Below, in pieces: positions 9,144 through 17,800 of a DNA stretch of 64,000 nt. A program made the translations under genes and the position numbers. Source of the stretch: Bin80 sp965203305 (GTDB lineage Bacteria > Bacteroidota > Rhodothermia > Rhodothermales > Bin80). The notes under the pieces were generated by a model. It did no database searches. It was not told the DNA's origin and worked only from the letters and a program-made list of their open reading frames with translations. Each line of letters starts with the position of its first letter. Within the stretch, counting starts at the first letter, position 1. The stretch spans positions 3,038,001 to 3,102,000 of the forward strand of contig OZ241874.1 of NCBI GenBank assembly GCA_965203305.1, given 5' to 3'.

Positions 9144-10586
9144 CTAGTGTTCTTTCCAAATATCAGGATTTCGCCAATCCTGGATGTCAAGGGCATCAAG
9201 GGATAGCCTGGCTGCTATTGATGCCGCAGGTGCTCTTGTAAAATACGCCCCGTCACTTTGCTGATTGCCCATGTACTTGTTAAACAGTTTCCCTGCATGG
9301 TCCGCTCCCATATCTGCATAGGTGGTGGCAATTTTCTCCGCCACAGCACAAATCCCCCAGAGTGCCCTGGTTAACCCATCCTCCAGCCCTGTTTCCTGAA
9401 TCGTGTCAACGATATCAATTGCTGGAATTAACACGGCCTCGAAGTCTTTCCTCATGATTTTTTCCCACTCCCGTATAAGATGGCGTCCGATACGCGGGTG
9501 GTTTTTGAGTTGGCCCAATGGAACAATCGGAATCCAGTCCCCCTCAAAGATTCTTTGGTGAAGCATTGCCGCGTTCAGAAGTATGAGGGCACTGATGTTG
9601 CAGGAATCTCCTTGTGCCTCCTCGCCCAAGGTATCCATTTGCAGATGTCTGGAAAGGGCATGACCTACACCAGATTCCCTGATCTCTCTTCCTGCTTCTG
9701 CTACGCACCCCTCAAGCATGTTCAGCTCCTTCTCAATTTTCCCAACCTGCAACCCCGACTTGGGTAACAGATTCATGCAAATCGCCTTTTTATTCTTTTC
9801 AAATAGATCTGCCACTCCCTGCCTCGCGGTGTCAGTGGGATCGGCTGGTTTTTTGTCTCCGATGTAGGGAAGTCGGGCACCAGCCCCCTGGTTCACCATC
9901 TTCCAGCCGTGTTCTTTTGTTTTCCCTAGATTCAGCCCCTTATCCTCTCCCCCGCCAGACAACACACGCACAGTGGCATCTTGCCTTGTTTCTACAGTCC
10001 CATCTCCCTTTTTGTATGTTGCCAGGATCACATGGATGTCATCCAGTACCACATTATCGGCAGTCGTAACCTCGCCATGTTTCCGTATACTGATACGATG
10101 GGAGACTTCGGATACAGGGATAAGGTTCTCGTGAGAGGGGTCCGAATCCTTTTCCACCACCCGTTCTAGGGATCTCTGTACTTGAGATTTTTTGCCGACA
10201 TGTATGTAGTGGCGAACAGGTTCACCTGGAGTTTTTCCTATGGTTACAAATGTGGCAACCTGTTCAAGAGGTGCTGGGAGGAAGAACTGTAAAAGGTCTG
10301 ATAAATCATCCTCTATCCTCTCGTCATGCGCCTTGAGAGCTTTCAGGATATCCCCTAGCTCCTTCCATCCCTGATTCTTGTGGGTAGTGGATAACCACCG
10401 CTCAGGGTCTTCTATGTCGGGAATTTCTATTGGGACAATGATGTACCCCAGCTCTTTTTCAGGGCTAATGCGCATCACCCTCCCCACTGCCTGGATGATA
10501 TCAATTGGACTCTTGCGGGGGGCTAGAAATGCCACAGCACTCAGGGAAGGACTGTCTACACCCTCCCCGAATATCCCCACATTCAA
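9144..10586 (-). pseudogene. Middle part of the broken helicase-methyltransferase: helicase motifs V-VI to spacer
   Basis: Uninterrupted 480-codon piece of the broken enzyme, listed because it will appear as a separate gene in automated annotation. It opens with NVGIFGEGVDSPSLSAVAFL and QAVGRVMRISPEK (SF2 helicase motifs V and VI) and ends in a helical segment YMGNQQSDGAYFTRAPAAS, typical of the region just before N6-methyltransferase motif I. The apparent start (TTG at 10586) is not a true start, because coding text continues upstream in another frame. The terminal TAG separates it by 12 codons, in the same frame, from the methyltransferase piece. Confidence 0.7.
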
Positions 10587-10594
10587 AATAGCAC

Positions 10595-10601
10595 GGGGGG
10601 G
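10595..10601 (+). repeat. G7 homopolymer at the frameshift in the type ISP-like gene
   Basis: Seven G on the plus strand (C7 in the gene). The upstream frame reads Gln-Glu-Ser-Pro and then goes out of frame, while helicase motif V continues in the other frame. Six or nine C would join them as ESPRAILNVG or ESPPRAILNVG. The lesion therefore falls exactly in the tract. Confidence 0.7.
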
Positions 10602-11040
10602 ACTCTTGTGTCCCGGTACTTAGCTTCGCCTTCTCTGATTCCCTTCGAACTACCCTGTCTTTCGCGTCTAGATGTACTAGTTTGTAGTCTGCCGGGGCAC
10701 GCTCCAATTGGTGGAGCTTCATGTACGACCGAAGCCAGTCCGCCACTTCTCTTCCCTGCAATACTTTTGCCATTTGCCGAGATCCTGCAATGGAATTCAT
10801 AAAGGCAATGCAGGACTTGATTACTGGACGTTTTTCCAGGTTGTCTGGGTGTTGGACGGCATTTCCCATTGCCAGGGCAAACGCCAGACCTTTGATATAA
10901 TCGCGTGCGGACAACTTTGATTTCCTGCCATCTACGGACAGAGCCATCTCATTCGCCATATCGTACGCCCGCCTGTCATTAATACCCAACCCGATGATGC
11001 GATAGTCGGACAGCCATCCATTTCGGACGGCATCTATATA

Positions 11041-12909
11041 GTGTCCATCCGAAAATTGCCGATTTTCGGGAGCTGGCAACAGGGGCGGGGCAGATCTCCT
11101 GTCATATTGGACGCAAAATGGACTGGAGTGGGGAGATTCTTCCCGTTTTGAGGGCGGATTTTGGGGGAATTGGTGTACACTTGTGCCTTATTCGCAGGAA
11201 TCGGACGTACCTCTGACATTCACCTGAATTTGGCACCTCGTCAATCCGCAAGAAAGGGGGGATGCACGCCTATGCGGCGAGCTTTCGTCGTCGTTTCGCT
11301 TTCTTGATGATCTCCTGTTCCCGGAGCAGCCTCCCCAGTCGGTGGACATTGGCGGCCAGAATAGCGGTCGCCACGACTCGGGCAAAGCCTTCCCGGCTTG
11401 TTTCCCGCACCAGATTCCAGCCCCGATGATCCAGGTTGTTCAGCGCGGATTCCACGCCCGGATGGCGTTTCCTTGCGCGCTGGAAGGCAGGATCGCTTTG
11501 CCGCTCCTGCTCTTCCTTCGTCATCCTCCCTTTCTTCGGCATCGCATTCACATCCAGCATCTCATCCAACTTCTCCCGAACCTCCGGACTGTAAAAACCC
11601 CGATCATACGAACATTCACGCAGGGAAGGAAACTGCTCCTGCACGCTCCCCGTGAGCGAGACCGCCACATCCTTGTCCGTCCCCGTCCACAGAATCTCAT
11701 GCCCCAGAATAAACTGGTACTGATCTTCTATAATCGCCACCGGAACCCCCAACTCGCACAGCACCCCTTCTTTCCCTTTCACGATCCAGCGGGTAAACGG
11801 CTTGGTGATCGAAAATATCTTCTCACGATGCGGAATCTTCTCTCCATGCAAGACCCGACGACGCACCTGATCGTGCAATACCGCCATATACCCCAGAAAA
11901 GAATAGATGCGCTGCATCGCACGGAGCACGGTGTGCAGCATCTTCTCTTCCGCCTTGGTGAGCGAACCCGTTGCCTGTTTCCGCTCCAGCTCTGTTTTCC
12001 TGTCATGCAGGTTCCGCAGAAAGTCCACTACTTTTCTGCCCCGCTTCCGACACAGACGCAAGAAATAGCGAACCTTGCCCGGACGGGATTTGTATTTCCT
12101 GGCGATACATACCGGCTTGTGGGCCTTCTCTACCGTCTTCATCAGATGCTGTATCTGCTGCCAGCCCGGTACATCCAGCGCATCCGCGGTTTTGGCACAT
12201 TCCCGAAGTCCCCCGCAGACAGAATCCCGAAGAAGGCGCAGATCAGAGGGAAACTCCACATTGGTCTTGCACACCTTGGAATCGCACCGCCCCTGCAACA
12301 CCTCCCCCTCCTGCTTTCCCGCCACCTTCTGTCCGCACTCTGCCACCATTTGAATGAATTCTGCCAGAATCTCGGAGGTCAGAAGAGAAAGATTGTCCTG
12401 CAAGGTCTGCGGACAGTAGACCGTATCGTCAAATTCGGAATGGAACAGAATCTGTCGCAAAACCTGCACTTCCGTGGCCAGCATGGCCAGTCTCTGATAG
12501 TCGCACCGAAGAACCTGCTTCAGCACCCCCAGCACGAAGATGCGCCATGCAAACATCCCCGGACGCCCCCGATCCGTCCGAACCCCCGCAGGAAAAATCT
12601 CCGCCAACCGGGAAAACAGACGCGCACGCAGCAAAACATCATGGTAAAGATGCAAAATGGCCGTCATGCACAGATAGAAATCATCCCGATTGTGAAGGGG
12701 CAGCGTGATCTCTTCCAGAGGCTTCCATCCAATCTCAAGTTGAGGTTCAATGACTTTTCTCATCTCAGCAAAAGGAAAAAGATGAACGGGTTTCAGGGCT
12801 TATACGATCATATCCCCCAAAAAGTGGACTTCTTTAGAAAAGAAATATCCCCAAAAATGCGCACAGGAACCAGCGCAAACCCATATATCCCGTGTTTTCG
12901 GACAGACAC
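11041..12909 (-). mobile_element. Insertion sequence, ISNCY-like (ISDol1-type), copy 1
   Basis: 1869 bp, bounded by imperfect 15-bp terminal inverted repeats. The left end is GTGTCCATCCGAAAA and the reverse complement of the right end is GTGTCTGTCCGAAAA (two mismatches). A second copy of identical length lies at 35022-36890 and differs at only a handful of single bases, giving an identical transposase. The flanks of this copy do not form a clean target duplication: TATATA on the left and TAGTTA on the right, whereas copy 2 has a perfect 6-bp one. The left flank cuts into the helicase of the type ISP-like gene, but the right flank does not continue that gene, which suggests a deletion or rearrangement after insertion. 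Confidence 0.88.
11270..12763 (-). CDS. ISNCY-like transposase, copy 1
   Basis: 497 residues. The C-terminal half has the DDE-type pattern known from ISNCY (IS1202/ISDol1-type) transposases: GVPVAIIEDQYQFILGHEIL, then CSYDRGFYSPEVREKLDE, MPKKGRMTKEE, and RHPGVESALNNLDHRGWNLV carrying the final glutamate, followed by RLGRLLREQEI. The protein is identical to the copy at 35251-36744. The family assignment rests on recalled motif layout, and a neighbouring DDE family remains possible. A long antisense reading frame covers the gene but is only its shadow. Confidence 0.88.
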   Translation of the reverse strand: MRKVIEPQLEIGWKPLEEITLPLHNRDDFYLCMTAILHLYHDVLLRARLFSRLAEIFPAGVRTDRGRPGMFAWRIFVLGVLKQVLRCDYQRLAMLATEVQVLRQILFHSEFDDTVYCPQTLQDNLSLLTSEILAEFIQMVAECGQKVAGKQEGEVLQGRCDSKVCKTNVEFPSDLRLLRDSVCGGLRECAKTADALDVPGWQQIQHLMKTVEKAHKPVCIARKYKSRPGKVRYFLRLCRKRGRKVVDFLRNLHDRKTELERKQATGSLTKAEEKMLHTVLRAMQRIYSFLGYMAVLHDQVRRRVLHGEKIPHREKIFSITKPFTRWIVKGKEGVLCELGVPVAIIEDQYQFILGHEILWTGTDKDVAVSLTGSVQEQFPSLRECSYDRGFYSPEVREKLDEMLDVNAMPKKGRMTKEEQERQSDPAFQRARKRHPGVESALNNLDHRGWNLVRETSREGFARVVATAILAANVHRLGRLLREQEIIKKAKRRRKLAA

Positions 12910-13125
12910 TAGTTAGGGAGGGACCACATGAGTTGCAGTCTGATCGCATACTAATAAACATTTTTCACCAATCAATAGACCTATGAAACTTATACAAAAA
13001 ATGGGGGGGGGGGACTCTTCACCATTTATAGAAGGTAAAAATCGGACAATATAAGAGAGGTTGGCAGTCATAGGTTCTGATCTTTCGGCGTGTGGTTCTG
13101 TGTGTGTTTTGGGGAAGATTTCTGG
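12910..13125. other. Junction between the insertion sequence and IS110, with a G11 tract
   Basis: 216 bp between the right end of the insertion sequence and the 3' end of the IS110 transposase. It has no recognisable gene. A short frame from ATG at 12983 runs through an 11-G tract (13003-13013) to a stop at 13052 and may be the head of a lost gene. Part of the region must be the IS110 right end, whose exact boundary cannot be read because IS110 elements lack terminal inverted repeats. Confidence 0.5.
13003..13013 (+). repeat. G11 homopolymer tract
   Basis: Eleven consecutive G, the longest homopolymer of this kind seen in the window. It follows ATG AAA CTT ATA CAA AAA AT and, at its present length, is in frame with a 23-codon peptide. 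Similar tracts lie in two accessory genes at 33144 and 43139. Confidence 0.8.
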
Positions 13126-14448
13126 CTACGCCTGCGCACCTCTGCTTATTCTTTCGGGATCAAACAGGGTTCCATTTCGGAGCATGGCACATGCGACTCC
13201 GAGGAGGCGATCTCCCACGGTTCGCAGCGCGCGTCCATGGGAGTGTCCTCGTGCCCGCAGGGCCCTGTACTTGGCTTTGGAGATGGGGTCATGTTGCATG
13301 GCCACCATGGCCCAGTGGTAGATTGCATTATTGAGGCGCTTGTGCATTGCCAGTCGTCGGACGACGGTCCGGGTTTTTCCAGATCGTCTGGTAACGGGAG
13401 CCACCCCGCACAGACATCGCAAGGCCCTATAGTCCTGTTTGCTGATCAGTTCGCCGGCTTCCGAGAGCAGGGTTGCCAAGACCGTAGTTCCAATCCCGGG
13501 CATGGATCGGAGAATCGCAATGATGCTGTGTCGGTATTCGGACTCTGTGGCTGTTTCTTCGCTTCTGGATTCATCTGTGCCCCTCTCCCCTGCCACGGGG
13601 CATTCCTCTTCCGGGGCGGGCTGTGTGGCGGCATCCATCTCATCCAGGAGAGCTTCTGTTTCACGCTTTGCCTCGCGAAGCTGTTCGTTCACCACATGCA
13701 GCAGCGCACACAGGCGCTGGATATTCCGGACAGACGCATCCAGAACACCGGGAGCGACATAGACGGACGGGCTTCGTAAAATCTGCAGGACCTGCTCCGG
13801 GGTCAGTCGACGGATGCGATGCTTTTTCATCAATGTGGCGACTGTTCTGAGCCGTACCCGCTTCGCCCGCTCTGGGGTGGGGATGAGTTTCCAGAGTTCC
13901 AGCAGCCACAGGGTGTAGAGCATTCCGCCCAGTTCCAGGAATTGGGGGAAGTACTCATGGAGTCGCTGTCGGATCTGATTGGTGAGTTTGGTTCTCTGCT
14001 CGGTCAGATCCTCTGTCATGCGGGAGCATTCGCGCAGAGTGACCTGCTCGGCAGGCAGCGGGGAGAGCATTCGGAAGCAGTGCGGGTCGGTTCGGATGGC
14101 ACTGGCGAGGACGCGTGCGTCCCGGCGGTCATCCTTGGCTCCTGCGGGGGAGAACCGGTCCCGAAAGCGATCTGACTGCTTGGGATTGATGGCACCGACC
14201 TGGAAGCCCCGATTCAGCAGCGTGTCCACCACGGCACCGTGCGGACGCTCAATAGCAACAGCAACCTGGGCGGAGATACAGCTGACGCAAGCAAGAAGCC
14301 AAGTGATCATATCACGCAACCCTTCCCCGGAGTGGGCAAAGGCTTTCTCTCCAAGAACGGTGCCCTCGGAGTCAAGAACGCAGACCTGATGGGAGGAATC
14401 CCCCCAGTCAATGCCTGCAAAGGCAGTGCAGTTTACTTCAGGATTCAT
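13126..14448 (-). CDS. IS110 family transposase (DEDD recombinase)
   Basis: 440 residues. The N-terminal RuvC-like DEDD domain shows AGIDWGDSSHQVCVLD (first Asp), VAIERPHG (Glu) and KDDRRDARVLAS (the paired Asp). The C-terminal transposase_20 domain shows SMPGIGTTVLATLLSEAG, CGVAPVTRRSGKTR with the conserved serine, and RLNNAIYHWAMVA. IS110 recombinases insert DNA without terminal inverted repeats and are guided by a structured noncoding bridge RNA made from the element's own flank. The upstream region here is strongly structured (see 14449-14640). Starts at ATG 14448. An insertion of about 170-residue length between the two domains (including EEECPVAGERGTDESRSEET) is somewhat long for the family. 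Confidence 0.93.
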   Translation of the reverse strand: MNPEVNCTAFAGIDWGDSSHQVCVLDSEGTVLGEKAFAHSGEGLRDMITWLLACVSCISAQVAVAIERPHGAVVDTLLNRGFQVGAINPKQSDRFRDRFSPAGAKDDRRDARVLASAIRTDPHCFRMLSPLPAEQVTLRECSRMTEDLTEQRTKLTNQIRQRLHEYFPQFLELGGMLYTLWLLELWKLIPTPERAKRVRLRTVATLMKKHRIRRLTPEQVLQILRSPSVYVAPGVLDASVRNIQRLCALLHVVNEQLREAKRETEALLDEMDAATQPAPEEECPVAGERGTDESRSEETATESEYRHSIIAILRSMPGIGTTVLATLLSEAGELISKQDYRALRCLCGVAPVTRRSGKTRTVVRRLAMHKRLNNAIYHWAMVAMQHDPISKAKYRALRARGHSHGRALRTVGDRLLGVACAMLRNGTLFDPERISRGAQA

Positions 14449-14640
14449 CGTATATTTGTTCTGAAGGTGAGTAAGAATGCGGATCAGCGGTGACCGTCAT
14501 CTGCCCCTATATAGGTGCTCAAGTGGCACATACTCTTCACAGGATGTCGGTCACAGCAACTCCCCGGGGTACATCTCCCCCCCGGGCATTCAAGATGCTG
14601 GGGGCTACTAGTTACTCCCGGGGAGTTAATCCGCTGTGAG
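14449..14640 (-). ncRNA. Candidate IS110 bridge RNA / structured 5' region
   Basis: Just upstream of the IS110 transposase there is a long, nearly perfect hairpin. TCACAGC (14551-14557) pairs with GCTGTGA (14633-14639) and AACTCCCCGGG (14558-14568) pairs with CCCGGGGAGTT (14617-14627), making 18 bp with one 5-nt bulge. The ~48-nt loop holds a second hairpin, GCAT (14586-14589) with ATGC (14595-14598), flanked by C7 and G5 runs that can extend it. IS110-group elements encode their bridge RNA in exactly this 5' position. The assignment is positional and structural. I cannot identify target- or donor-binding loops without the element's true ends. The hairpin could alternatively be a terminator shielding the transposase gene. 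Confidence 0.4.
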
Positions 14641-14780
14641 AAAGTGAAACTTACGGAAGTTATGGATACAGATCCAACCGTCCCCTCCAGCGCTAACAAA
14701 ACAGCAGCATTCGCCGGACTCTCCTGCCCCCTGCATCCACACATGGAAACTACCCCATTTAATGGTTCATAAAAGATATA

Positions 14781-14784
14781 GGGG
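14781..14784 (+). other. GGGG run: probable +1 frameshift between start codon and signal peptide
   Basis: ATG at 14762 opens a basic n-region (MVHKRYR). One base too many in the GGGG run puts it out of frame with the hydrophobic core and ALAQ cleavage site of the 1700-residue gene. With GGG the join would read MVHKRYRAGCLLLLLFLAT followed by SGALAQ, a textbook signal peptide. Confidence 0.55.
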
Positions 14785-14828
14785 CAGGATGCCTTCTTCT
14801 GCTTCTTTTCCTTGCCACCTCTGGGGCA

Positions 14829-17800
14829 TTGGCCCAGACCCGCTATATTGACCCGGTGAATGGCAAAACGAGCGGGGACTGTACCAGTACAGATCCTTCG
14901 AACACGGACGGGCCATGCACGCTGGCTCGCGCCTTTCATTCGGATAATCAGACAGCGGATGCCACCTTCCTGATTCAGGTCCGATTTGCAGGCGGGACGG
15001 TAGAGTTGGCAGCCCCTACGACGCAGTTGACCAAAAAGATCACCTTCGGGACCTATGAACAGGGAGGGGCTTCCGCGGTGGCGGGGACGATCCGCTTCAC
15101 AGGGAACCTGACCATCGGTGGCGCGGGGCAGGTTGCTGTAGATTCGAAGGCCCGCATCCGGTTTACGAATCTGACGAGGTCAAACGCGACGACCTCCGTG
15201 TCCTTTTTCGTGAGTGGATCCGAGGAGCGGATTGCGATTACGGATACGCTGACCAATAATTTTAACAATATCAATGCACCGCTGGGCAAACTGGATGTTT
15301 CCGAAAGCCTTGTCCTCGCAGGAAGCAACGGACTTTACACGAATGAGTTGACCTTGCACCGGGGAGCCACCCTGCACCTGAAAGCAAGATCATTGTTATT
15401 GTATCCACGGCGAGGAACCAGCAATACGGACAAGCGCGGGGTGATCACCGTGCATGGGGAAATTACGGGGGAGTATTCGCTTACTATTCTGGCGCAAAAT
15501 AATGTGACCCACCGGGGAGGATCCAGTGATCAGTTCTTCCATACGTATGACGAATATGACCCTTCTGACGGGGTGACTCATGAGGACTGCATCCGGATTA
15601 CCGGCACGGGGAAGATCACGACGAACATGTATGTGGGTCCCTTTGGCAACATCTGTTATGAACTGTCGCACCTAGGCGGGCTGAGGTTGTTTGGCAGTAT
15701 TGTAGAGAGTGGCACCAGGAATGCTGCCAAGGGGCAAGACCGGATTACAGCGGATTTTATCTTCCGCAGGGATGTGGTGATCGGAGGCGGGAATGTGGTG
15801 CTTCCAAATGACCAGAATGTGTACGCATGGAATGATGCCCGGATCGTATTTGAGAAGACGGCGACGATCATGCGGGATGTGATTGTGAATGACGGGACGA
15901 ATCCCTACGGCTTTTCCGATTGGCCAGGATTCTTTGGGTCGGGTCGAACCACCAGTGTCCGGAAGGGAGTGCAGGTCGGGGGTAAGGGGGACTACACCTG
16001 TGCCTATACCACGGGAGCGTCTGCGGCGCATATCCCGGGTGTGCAGTTCATGGGCCAAGTGGCGATCAAGGGGGAGATGCATGTCCGTGCCAACAGCCTC
16101 ACGAATGGAGCTCCCAACTCGGCCAAGGCCAGCGCACCGGCGTGTGCTCCACGGGTCCTGTTTATGGCCCCGAAGGCGACGGCCACGACTCCTGCGGGCG
16201 GGCGGGCGCTGACCTCTTCCATTGCCGGGGATGTGGCGGTGGACGATACGGCAAGCTTTTACAAAAAGGGGCGGATTCATCTGGATGCAGACATGCACGG
16301 GTCGGGGGCGGCGATGCGGCAAACAGCCCACAACCTGCGGGTGGAGGGTGGAGTGTCTGCAAAAGGCAATACGATTGGCATGGACTCTGCCGCCACTTCC
16401 AATGCCGACGGGATGTGCACGGGAAAGGATACCGGACTCGCCTTCGGGAATCATATCGTGCTCACGGGATCGCAAACGCAGAGTATTTCTGGACAGGGGT
16501 CGGGACTGATGCTGGATGCGCTGGTGGTGCACGGGGATCTGGATGTTCGGGGCGGAACGCTGACGGTGATGACATTGCATGTGGGACCTCGCGCGGAACT
16601 GATGTCCACCAAGGATGTGAAGGTGACCGAATCCCTGATTCTTCAGGGAGAGCTGGACGGGGAACTGGACGAGTCCTCCACGATCAAAACACTGACCTAT
16701 GGCAGCCGGAATACGGATGTGGTCAAGAATGCGGCTCTGCATACGGACGGACTGGACGCTCTTGCGATCCATATTGGCAGCGGCGAGCTCCGTCTGGACG
16801 AGGTGGTCAAGACAAAAAATCTGGGACTCTGCAGTGGCACGCTGTCGCTGGCAGATGCCGAGAGCACGACCGATTCCACCCTGCATGTGACCGGGCAGAT
16901 CACAGTCCAGAACGGGATGCTGGAGAAAGATGCCAATGATCCAGGAAGCATTTCCACGGACAGGAATCGCTATCTTCTGAAATACATCACGCCGGGCAAG
17001 CGCACGGTGACGGATGCGCTGGAATGGTTTGCTCCGCAGGATGTGGTCGTGGATCATGCGAAGGCGGAGATCATGGTGAACGATGATCGTTCGGTGTCCG
17101 GGAAACTGGAAGTGTCAAGCGGGATGGTGATGATGGAAGACAGCCTGAATGCTGGCAGCATTGTGCTTGGCAGTGCCACGAAAATGGGGACCCTGCAGAC
17201 GGAGGGAGAGGATGTGGTGGTGAACGGGAAGGTAACCGTCAATGGCAAGAGCAAACTCGTGACCGGAGGTGGGGACCTGCATGTACTGGGTACGGTGACG
17301 AGTGGAGCGTATACCCACAACACGGCGCAGGTGAGCATCGCGAAGGATGCCATGATCCACCTGGGAGACGGGACCCTGATGCTGGGGCCAGAGGATACGA
17401 AGAAGCGCAACAACCTGCGCGACCTAGACGGCTACAACACGGGGACAGACGGGAGCGGTGCAAATTCGCGCCCGGATGTCAAGCTGACGCTGACGGGGAG
17501 TCTGACGGCGGGGATGATCAAAGTCCCGAAGGGGAGCAAGGAAACGGTGATTGATGCAAGTGCCGACAGCAAGATGCTGCAGACGGTCGTGTTTGATGGC
17601 ACGAAGACCCCGAAACTGAGTGGCACGACCGAGAACGACGACGGACTGCTGCGAATCCTGAGTGCCACGGGGGCCGGGAAGATGCTGACGATAGACAGTC
17701 TGTCTGCCATGCAGGGGGCGGTGGAGACCCACAACAAGAAGGCAGTGATCACCAAGGATGTCGCCCTGAGCTCGGCCACGATCTGGCCATACGCGGAAAC

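Larger units (their letters stand above)
7350..11040 (-). pseudogene. Broken helicase-adenine methyltransferase restriction enzyme (type ISP-like)
   Basis: Three same-strand reading frames form one polypeptide of more than 1200 residues. From the insertion-sequence edge at 11040 comes a helicase segment (LSDYRIIGLGINDRRAYDMA). A frameshift follows at a G7 run (10595-10601), then helicase motifs V and VI (ILNVGIFGEGVDSPSL and DIIQAVGRVMRIS), then a spacer. An in-frame TAG stop at 9144-9146 falls immediately before methyltransferase motif I (AVDFACGSGTLLVALLADM). Then comes motif IV (IIINPPFTKR-like, around 8700) and a target-recognition-like C-terminal part ending at 7350. Helicase plus N6-adenine methyltransferase in one chain fits type ISP enzymes (LlaGI/LlaBIII), which also carry an N-terminal nuclease. 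That nuclease and helicase motifs I-III are missing, removed at the insertion sequence. With a truncation, a frameshift and a nonsense codon, it is unlikely to work as it stands. Confidence 0.75.

Noticed and set aside
11342..12916. Long plus-strand reading frame (524 codons) over the transposase
   Set aside because: It is antisense to the clear transposase gene and carries no motif. The same shadow frame recurs over copy 2 at 35323.
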